DNA of 55,714 bases from NCBI GenBank assembly GCA_038562375.1, contig JBCFAY010000023.1, positions 1 to 55,714 on the forward strand. Direction: 5' to 3'. This stretch comes from JBCFAY01 sp038562375. Lineage in GTDB: Bacteria; Bacillota; Clostridia; Christensenellales; CAG-138. Below the pieces are notes generated by a model. It was not told the origin of the DNA, did not search any database, and saw only the letters and a list, made by a program, of their open reading frames with translations. Both the position numbers and the translations under genes were made by a program. Positions 49,912-55,714 of the stretch are shown one piece after another (positions within the stretch are counted from its first letter, which is position 1; every line of letters begins with the position of its first letter).

Positions 49912-50625
49912 ATGAATTATTTAGAAATTGCAAATTCCCCAATTCTATTTCTAGTCACAGGCATAGCTTTATTGATTTGCGCGTTTCAAGCAATTTATTA
50001 CTGGATACTAGGCAGCAAAGAGGCAAAAAATCAGAATTTTCCGGAAGGCACGATAAAAAAAGTGGTTGTAAACAGCGCTCTTGTTTCCATTATTCCATCA
50101 TTGCCTATCGTTATAACACTTGCTGTTTTGATGGCTATTTTAGGGAAGTATATTCCGTGGCTGCGGCTGTCGGTAATGGGTTCTGCGACTTATGAAAGCA
50201 TTGCGGCAGAAACGGCAATGAAAGCCTTTGGTTTGGGCAGCCTAGGCTCAGCGGAAATAACGCCTTCTGTGTTTGTCAGTATTATTTGGGTTATGACCTT
50301 GGGGGTATTGACCAGCTCAGTCCTGTGTATTTTCTTCTTAAAATCATACGATAAAAAACTGCAAACATTCAAAACAAAGGGAGGTTTTTTAGCTATTGCA
50401 AGCGGCGCTATGCTGATCGGCATATTGGCAATCTTGTTTATTCCTTATTTGGTTAATTTCAAGAATCCCGTGGGCATTATTGTTGCGATTGTTGCCGGCG
50501 GATTCTCTCTTTTGTTCAATTTCCTCGCCAAAAAAACAGGAAAAAAATCATTAAGCGAATTTTCCTTCCCATTAAGTATGCTTCTGGGGATGGGTTCTTC
50601 CATTCTTATAAGCGGATTATTTTAA
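49912..50625 (+). CDS. DUF5058-like integral membrane protein
   Basis: ATG 49912 follows AAGGAG; a frame extension upstream lacks a site. The 237-residue protein has six or seven hydrophobic segments; PEGTIKKVVVNSALVSIIPSLPIVITLAVL and LRLSVMGSATYESIAAETAMKAFG are the most distinctive parts. It resembles DUF5058 proteins as I recall them, with no tested function. It lies between two N-acyl amino acid hydrolases and beside a second small membrane protein, so a joint role in moving acyl- or D-amino acids is a reasonable inference. Confidence 0.65.
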   Translation: MNYLEIANSPILFLVTGIALLICAFQAIYYWILGSKEAKNQNFPEGTIKKVVVNSALVSIIPSLPIVITLAVLMAILGKYIPWLRLSVMGSATYESIAAETAMKAFGLGSLGSAEITPSVFVSIIWVMTLGVLTSSVLCIFFLKSYDKKLQTFKTKGGFLAIASGAMLIGILAILFIPYLVNFKNPVGIIVAIVAGGFSLLFNFLAKKTGKKSLSEFSFPLSMLLGMGSSILISGLF

Positions 50626-50639
50626 GGAGGTAAACAACA

Positions 50640-51347
50640 ATGCGTAAAAACAGTATCGCTATGAGTGATTATGATAAAAAGGTCCATCGTTTTGGCAGAA
50701 TATCTACTATTATTTTAATATTGGCGTTGATAGCCGTCCCGCTGGCCATGAATCTGATTTGGGGAATCGCAATTGATGTAGGAGCAACAGTCAAAGGTTT
50801 TATAGGGATTTTTACCATGATGTTCATCATCGGGATTGTTGAGTTCTTTAGCTATGCGCCTATTTTGGGGGCTGGAGGAACATACCTGTCCTTTACCACA
50901 GGGAATATCCTCAACATGAAATTGCCGGCGGCTGTAAGCAGCGTTGGGATATCCGGTTTTAAGAACGGATCCAAAGAGGCTGAAATCATTTCAATGATAG
51001 CCGTTGCGGTTTCTTCTCTTGTAACGATGTTGATTTTATTGATCGGCATGCTTTTTATTAGTGCTATTTTGCCCGTGATTGAATCTCCGGCCATTGCGCC
51101 CGCATTTGCAAATTTCATGCCCGCCTTACTAGGCGCGTTAGCAGTGCCGCTTTTTATCAAAGAAATAAAAACGGCATGGGTACCGTCTGTGATCGCTGCA
51201 ATTGCAACGCTTGTGCTAGGCTATGCTCTTGTTTCAGGATATTTACCGCTGCTGATGCCGATCTTTCTTGCAATTGCAGTACTGACAAAATACGTGCAAT
51301 ATAAAAAAGCGAAAAAAGCGGAAGTGGAAAAAGAAGAAGTAGGGTAA
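50640..51347 (+). CDS. Integral membrane protein, partner of the DUF5058-like protein
   Basis: AAGGAGG precedes ATG 50640, 14 bases after the previous stop. The 235-residue protein has about six membrane segments, a conserved-looking loop GAGGTYLSFTTGNILNMKLPAA (about residues 79-100) and GSKEAEIISMIAVAVSS, then a charged C-terminal tail. I do not recognise the family beyond its usual pairing with DUF5058-like proteins. The FTTGNILNMKLP loop between two hydrophobic parts looks like a substrate-contact segment. Two-protein membrane carrier is the working hypothesis. Confidence 0.6.
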   Translation: MRKNSIAMSDYDKKVHRFGRISTIILILALIAVPLAMNLIWGIAIDVGATVKGFIGIFTMMFIIGIVEFFSYAPILGAGGTYLSFTTGNILNMKLPAAVSSVGISGFKNGSKEAEIISMIAVAVSSLVTMLILLIGMLFISAILPVIESPAIAPAFANFMPALLGALAVPLFIKEIKTAWVPSVIAAIATLVLGYALVSGYLPLLMPIFLAIAVLTKYVQYKKAKKAEVEKEEVG

Positions 51348-51395
51348 TAAACCCATGGTATTCAAGAAACAGCCGGTATAACAGGAGGCCATATA

Positions 51396-53000
51396 ATGAA
51401 TTCTCAGGTCAAATTCGATTTGTTTATTAAAGATGCAACGATCATTGACGGTACCGGGAATCCGGTATTCCGCTCCAACGTCGGTATCAAAGAAGGCGAA
51501 ATACAATATATTGGGCGCCAGAATTATGCGTCGGATCAGATGATAGATGGTGAAGGACTCGCGTTATCGCCCGGGTTTATCGATACGCACGCCCACGACG
51601 ACGGCTATGTTTTCAGCGACAATTCTCTTTATGTCAAGCTTTCCCAGGGGATCACCACCGCTATCTCGGGAAACTGCGGCATATCGCTTGGCCCCATCAA
51701 CGAAAAATACATTGGGGAATTCAACCGGGTCACCGGGGGTATGCTGAACGTCCCGTTTTTAGCCGAGATGACCACCTTCGGCCGGTTTATGGACAAGGTG
51801 GATTCTCTTGCGCCCGGAATCAACCTGGGTTTTTTTGCGGGACATAATATCATCAGAATGGCCGTCATGGGGCTGGAAATGCGCGAGCCCAGCCGTGAAG
51901 AGATGGAGAAAATGAAGGATTATCTCAGGGAAGCCCTGGATAATGGAGCGATAGGCCTATCTACAGGTATGGCGTATCCGCCAACGTGCTTTGCAAAAAA
52001 CGATGAAATCTATGAACTTGCCGGTGTTGTAAAAGAAAAAGGAGGGCTTTACGCAAGCCATATCAGAAGTGAGGGGGATAACCTGGTCGACGCCGTTGGG
52101 GAGGCAATCGAGGTAGGCAGGCGTACAGGCGTACCCGTTATCATTTCACACCATAAAACGTTGGGGAAAAACAACTGGGGTAAGGTCAGCAACACCTTGC
52201 GGATGATCGAAAAAGCCAATAAAGAGGGGATCGAGGTCGGGTTGGATGTCTATCCCTATAACGCAAACGGTACCGGGCTGATGTACATACTGCCTCCCAG
52301 CTGCCATGGGGGAGATAATAATAAATTATTGGAACAGCTGCGGGACGCCGATTACAGGGAAGATTTAAAAAAGAGCATTCTAAATAAAAAAGAGAATTAT
52401 GACAATATGGTCCTTTATTGCGGGCTGGATCATATTCTAATAACCGTGTCGGACGCCACTCCCGATGCCGTGGGAAAAACCATATCCGACTATGCAAAAT
52501 CCATCGGCAAAGATCCGCTTGATACTGCCCTGGATATCCTGCTTAAGAATAAGCTAAATGTCCTGGCGGTATTTTTCAGCATCGCAGAGGAAGACCTGGA
52601 AGAAGTATTGAAATCTCCCTATTCCATGATTGGAACGGACGGAATGCCGATACCGCATAACCGGTCGATAACGCATCCGCGTTTGAAAGGCACATTCCCC
52701 CGTGTCTTGGGCAGATATGTAAGGGAGAAAAAAGTATTGCGGCTGGAAGACGCCATCAGGAAGATGACTTCTCTCCCGGCGCAAAAGCTTAGGTTGAAAA
52801 ACAAAGGGCTTATCAAAGAAGGCTTTGACGCGGACCTTGTCCTGTTTGATGCCGCAACCATTATCGATAAAGCCGATTATGTCAATTGCTATGCGGAAAA
52901 CGAAGGGATTCAATACGTTATCGTAAATGGTAAAATTGCTTTTCACAACAATCAATATACTGGCATCAACTCAGGTCGGATAATAAGGCGTCAAGGTTAG
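51396..53000 (+). CDS. N-acyl-D-amino-acid deacylase (D-aminoacylase family)
   Basis: The 534-residue amidohydrolase starts after ACAGGAGG. It shows the D-aminoacylase pattern: DTHAHDD (His65, His67), SGNCGISLGP with the metal cysteine (about residue 94), YASHIRSEGD, VIISHHKTLGKNNWG and a late GTDGMPIP with the catalytic aspartate. It releases a carboxylate and a free D-amino acid from N-acyl-D-amino acids. It is 48 bases downstream of the membrane protein pair and 145 bases upstream of an alanine racemase, which together suggest D-amino acid use. Confidence 0.9.
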   Translation: MNSQVKFDLFIKDATIIDGTGNPVFRSNVGIKEGEIQYIGRQNYASDQMIDGEGLALSPGFIDTHAHDDGYVFSDNSLYVKLSQGITTAISGNCGISLGPINEKYIGEFNRVTGGMLNVPFLAEMTTFGRFMDKVDSLAPGINLGFFAGHNIIRMAVMGLEMREPSREEMEKMKDYLREALDNGAIGLSTGMAYPPTCFAKNDEIYELAGVVKEKGGLYASHIRSEGDNLVDAVGEAIEVGRRTGVPVIISHHKTLGKNNWGKVSNTLRMIEKANKEGIEVGLDVYPYNANGTGLMYILPPSCHGGDNNKLLEQLRDADYREDLKKSILNKKENYDNMVLYCGLDHILITVSDATPDAVGKTISDYAKSIGKDPLDTALDILLKNKLNVLAVFFSIAEEDLEEVLKSPYSMIGTDGMPIPHNRSITHPRLKGTFPRVLGRYVREKKVLRLEDAIRKMTSLPAQKLRLKNKGLIKEGFDADLVLFDAATIIDKADYVNCYAENEGIQYVIVNGKIAFHNNQYTGINSGRIIRRQG

Positions 53001-53017
53001 CGGAATCATGCATTGAC

Positions 53018-53057
53018 TGAAAGGCGGCAGTCACTTACATGTTGTTTCCGCCTTTCA
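53018..53057 (+). terminator. Hairpin after the deacylase gene
   Basis: TGAAAGGCGG (53018-53027) pairs perfectly with CCGCCTTTCA (53048-53057) around a 20-base loop. There is no T-run, so termination may be partial and the racemase gene may be reached. Confidence 0.5.
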
Positions 53058-53145
53058 ATAATTCCTTAGAACAAAGGAAACGAAAATATAGGGGCCTTGT
53101 GCGCTGTTGACCAAGCAGCACCGGGTTCTTTAAGAGGCAAAGCGT

Positions 53146-54318
53146 ATGTGCAATTTGAAAAAAATGAGACCTGTTTGGGCGGAAATAGATTTGGATAATT
53201 TAGCTCATAACATCAGAGAAGTAAGGCGGATTACAGATCCATCAGCCATAGTAACAGCTGTAGTGAAAGCAGACGGATATGGGCATGGCGCAGTAAAAAT
53301 ATCGCAAACCTTACTGGAGAATGGCGCCGATAGATTAGCGGTAGCAGTTCTCGATGAAGCAATTGAATTAAGAAAAGCAGGGTACAAGGTGCCTGTCCTT
53401 GTTTTGGGATATACCAATCCGGAGCAATCGAGCGAAGTCATAAAGTTCAACATAGAACAGACGATATATTCCCTTGAAACGGCAGCGGCCCTATCAAGCG
53501 AAGCTGTTAAAAACAAAAAGGAAGCGAAAGTCCATATAAAAATCAATACGGGCATGAGCAGAATCGGTTTTTATCCGGACGCAAAATCCATAGAAACAAT
53601 AATAAACATAAGTAAGTTACCGGCGATCAAAGTAGAAGGAATATTTACTCACTTTGCATCAGCTGATGAAGAGGATAAAAGCTTTACAGAAAAACAATAT
53701 AGAAAATTTCAATGGGTATGCGACGAATTGATAAAAGCCAATTTAGAAATTCCAATCAAGCATGTTGCCAATAGTGCCGCTATAATCGATTTGCCTGAGA
53801 TGCATATGGATATGGTGAGAGCTGGGATAATGCTATATGCTCTGACACCGTTACCTGAAGCGCTGAGAGCCACAGATTTGAGGCAGGTCATGACTTTGAA
53901 AGCAAGAATAAGCGATGTAAAAATCATAAATGCAGGAGAAAGTGTTAGCTATGGGAGAACTTTTATTGCCGATAAATCAACAATAGTTGCAACTTTGCCT
54001 ATTGGATATGCTGACGGTTTCTGCAGGAAGCTATCAGGACAAGCCAATGCATTGGTACATGGTATTAAAGTTCCGGTAATCGGAAGGATATGCATGGACC
54101 AATGTATGTTAGATGTTACGGATGTCCAAGATGTTAAAATCGGTGACGAGGCCGTGCTTTTTGGCTCCCAGGGCGATAGCTTCATAACTATTGATGAAAT
54201 AGCTAAAAAATTGGATACAATAAATCATGAAATAGTTTGTGGGATAAGCAAGCGGGTTCCACGAGTTTATATAAAAAATGGGAAGGTTATAGATGTTGCT
54301 AATTATTATCCGGCCTAA
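53146..54318 (+). CDS. alr: Alanine racemase
   Basis: The 390-residue PLP enzyme has the cofactor lysine in VVKADGYGHG (Lys41), INTGMSRIGF, THFASAD, and the second catalytic residue Tyr269 in VSYGRTF, followed by PIGYADGF and RICMDQCMLDV. It interconverts L- and D-alanine. AAGAGG lies nine bases before the ATG. Because the gene upstream produces D-amino acids, this copy may be a catabolic racemase feeding D-alanine into central metabolism rather than the cell-wall housekeeping copy; that is inference. Codon use is AT-rich like its neighbours. Confidence 0.93.
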   Translation: MCNLKKMRPVWAEIDLDNLAHNIREVRRITDPSAIVTAVVKADGYGHGAVKISQTLLENGADRLAVAVLDEAIELRKAGYKVPVLVLGYTNPEQSSEVIKFNIEQTIYSLETAAALSSEAVKNKKEAKVHIKINTGMSRIGFYPDAKSIETIINISKLPAIKVEGIFTHFASADEEDKSFTEKQYRKFQWVCDELIKANLEIPIKHVANSAAIIDLPEMHMDMVRAGIMLYALTPLPEALRATDLRQVMTLKARISDVKIINAGESVSYGRTFIADKSTIVATLPIGYADGFCRKLSGQANALVHGIKVPVIGRICMDQCMLDVTDVQDVKIGDEAVLFGSQGDSFITIDEIAKKLDTINHEIVCGISKRVPRVYIKNGKVIDVANYYPA

Positions 54319-54625
54319 AAGGCTGGCCTAAAAGAAGAAGTACTTCAAAACAAGCTCAATTTTTAGAGGGATATTGGTAATGTCTATTTCATCATATTTT
54401 TTCGTATCCGTATAACAAGGAACGAAATAAACAAAAGTGGCAAACAAAACCGGCAAACCCGCAAATGGATGCCAAGAGCAAATTGCAGATTAAAAGAGCA
54501 GAGGGATAGCCAGCTAAAAAATGGTACAATAAATTGACCTGCAAGGATGTCTTTGTTTGCAAGTCAAGGGCTGTTATTCAAACAGGAGGGTTCTCCTTCT
54601 GGGAGGACTTCGTATTTATGCAACC
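54319..54625. other. AT-rich gap without a supported gene
   Basis: Nothing coding is supported between the racemase gene and the transposase remnant. A sequence GGTACAATAAATTGACC at about 54521 and ACAGGAGGG near 54580 look like pieces of expression signals but no frame follows them. Confidence 0.4.
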
Positions 54626-54904
54626 TCAGGTTCTTTTGCTTCCGGCGCATTTAGGCTTTCTTTTACTTGCATAGTATATGCGGAGGAATTTTGCCGTACC
54701 GGCAACCATGTAAACATAGTAATGTTTTCCCTCGGCCTGCTGTTTGTCCATAAAGCGAAAGACAGGATTCTCCAAATCAGAGAGCTGGAGAGTGATGCTG
54801 CTGACTTGAAACAACGTCCTGCGCAAATGGGGTGAGCTGCGTTTGGATACATTTCGTGCCGATGATATTGACCTGCTGTTTTTTATGATATTTTTTGCGA
54901 TCAT
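54626..54904 (-). mobile_element. IS110-family transposase C-terminal remnant
   Basis: The reverse-strand peptide has SKRSSPHLRRTLFQ, then NPVFRFMDKQQAEGKHYYVYMVAGTAKFLRIYY, which follows the C-terminal domain (Transposase_20) pattern of IS110 transposases: a KRGSPxLRR block, a helix, NPVF and an AEGK block. The N-terminal RuvC-like domain is absent and the end is degenerate. It sits at the point where AT-rich accessory DNA gives way to GC-rich sequence. Confidence 0.65.
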
Positions 54905-55025
54905 CGCATAGTGGTCATGCCTCTTAAATAAAGTGGCGCATCCATCTGATCAGTGAGGATAGGCAGCCGAAGCCACTGCAAGTCATCGTCGGTAAATAAA
55001 TAATCTGAAAGAGGGTGCCTAACGA

Positions 55026-55714
55026 TTGGAAAAACCGTCATGGTATGACAAAAGCATCGCACAGGTCAGCGAGGAGTTGAACACCCATTCGGGAATGGGC
55101 CTCAGCTCGCACGAGGCCAATCAGAGGCGGGAACAGTACGGCCTCAATGAGCTGCAGCACAAAAAGGGATCCAGCATTTTCCAGATGTTCCTGGAGCAGC
55201 TCAAAGATTATATGGTCATCATACTGATCGTAGCCAGCATTGTGTCCATACTGGTGGGCGAGGTGGCGGATTCTATCGTGATCATAGGCATCGTGATCGT
55301 GAACGCAGTGCTGGGCGTGGTCCAGGAATACAGGGCGGGCAAGGCGCTCGAGGCGCTTAAGAAGATGTCCGCCCCCAACGCCAAGGTCATTCGGGACGGC
55401 GAGCCTATCACCATCCCCGCGCGTGAGCTGGTGCCGGGGGATTTGGTGGTGCTTGAAACCGGCGATTACGTGCCGGCCGACGTGCGGTTGGTCACGGCGG
55501 TCAACCTCAAGGTGGAGGAGGCCGCGCTCACCGGCGAATCGGTGCCGGTGGAGAAGAACGCGCAGGCCGAGCTTTCGGGCGATATCGGGTTGGGGGACCA
55601 GATCAACTGCGGCTTCATGAGCACGCTGGTCACCTACGGCCGCGGCAGCGCCATCGTGACCGACACGGGCATGAACACCGTCATCGGCAAGATCGCCGAA
55701 ATGATACAGGAGGA
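55026..55714 (+). CDS. P-type cation-transporting ATPase, N-terminal part (calcium-type)
   Basis: TTG 55026 is the likely start: AGAGGGTG lies eight bases upstream and the protein begins with the cation-ATPase N-terminal domain (WYDKSIAQVSEELNT ... GLSSHEANQRREQYGLNEL). Two membrane segments follow (about residues 60-80 and 82-100), then the actuator domain with VPGDLVVLETGDYVPADVRL and the dephosphorylation motif TGES at 169-172. The gene runs off the window, so the phosphorylation site is not seen. The order matches PMR1/SERCA-like IIA pumps; calcium is the likely but unproven ion. Codon use is GC-rich, unlike the 30 genes before it. Confidence 0.9.
   Translation, partial: MEKPSWYDKSIAQVSEELNTHSGMGLSSHEANQRREQYGLNELQHKKGSSIFQMFLEQLKDYMVIILIVASIVSILVGEVADSIVIIGIVIVNAVLGVVQEYRAGKALEALKKMSAPNAKVIRDGEPITIPARELVPGDLVVLETGDYVPADVRLVTAVNLKVEEAALTGESVPVEKNAQAELSGDIGLGDQINCGFMSTLVTYGRGSAIVTDTGMNTVIGKIAEMIQE

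Noticed and set aside
54557..54835. Forward-strand 92-codon frame near the right border
   Set aside because: The reverse strand reads an IS110 transposase C-terminus across the same bases, which explains the sequence better.
1..55714. CRISPR arrays
   Set aside because: No regularly spaced short direct repeats were seen; the only short repeated elements are operators and terminator stems.

Overview
The window comes from a Gram-positive, strictly anaerobic-looking member of the Bacillota, most likely class Clostridia. The supporting signs are strong AGGAGG-type ribosome binding sites, TTGACA/TATAAT promoters with 17-base spacers, lipoprotein-type solute-binding proteins, class I PyrK/PyrD dihydroorotate dehydrogenase together with the PyrI regulatory chain, and Tn916-like relics. 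Species cannot be called from the sequence. The left 30 kb is GC-rich; most of the stretch from about 35 to 55 kb is visibly AT-richer, and the final P-type ATPase returns to GC-rich codon use.

Layout. 1-173: end of a UbiX-type flavin prenyltransferase. 392-709: small membrane lipoprotein. 763-3629: four-gene amino-acid dehydrogenase complex of the HcnABC/opine oxidase/D-hydroxyproline dehydrogenase type. 4101-15045: catabolic and uptake cluster in which two amidohydrolases, an Fe-S flavoprotein and a lone molybdopterin subunit of the xanthine dehydrogenase family are interleaved with the parts of a BMP-type (nucleoside-class) ABC importer; this reads as uptake and breakdown of a purine-like heterocycle. 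A 278-base palindrome with tRNA T-arm-like ends sits inside this cluster. 15209-16306: reverse-strand metallophosphoesterase. 16488-22049: complete pyrimidine operon pyrB-pyrI-pyrC-pyrF-pyrK-pyrD-pyrE behind a near-consensus promoter. 22236-25204: surface-polymer O-acetylation cassette (lipoprotein, MBOAT, DHHW protein). 25378-27521: glycerate kinase and hydroxypyruvate reductase-like dehydrogenase. 27942-30201: rpmB, a PHP phosphoesterase, a DUF1292 protein, a GNAT acetyltransferase and tRNA-Thr(GGT).

From the tRNA onward the region looks accessory. A 5'-truncated integrase lies 84 bases downstream of the tRNA. An 11-gene reverse-strand operon (43308 down to 31347) follows, with an FCD-type GntR regulator, a GH51-like furanosidase, an RpiB-like isomerase, a second complete BMP-type importer, a split transketolase, a TIM-barrel isomerase and a second copy of the hydroxyacid dehydrogenase. 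It probably imports and degrades a pentofuranoside. Next come relics of a Tn916-like conjugative element (43.4-44.8 kb). A TetR-controlled region (44.8-54.3 kb) then carries an MFS carrier, a 6-oxocamphor-hydrolase-like crotonase, an M20 deacylase, a pair of unassigned membrane proteins, an N-acyl-D-amino-acid deacylase and an alanine racemase. Six near-identical palindromes (TGATACT-AGTATCA type) lie on three promoters there, which ties these genes into one regulon. An IS110 relic and the start of a calcium-type P-ATPase close the window.

The three observations I would follow first are the tRNA-like palindrome, the TetR regulon around the paired membrane proteins, and the BMP importer joined to furanoside and transketolase chemistry.
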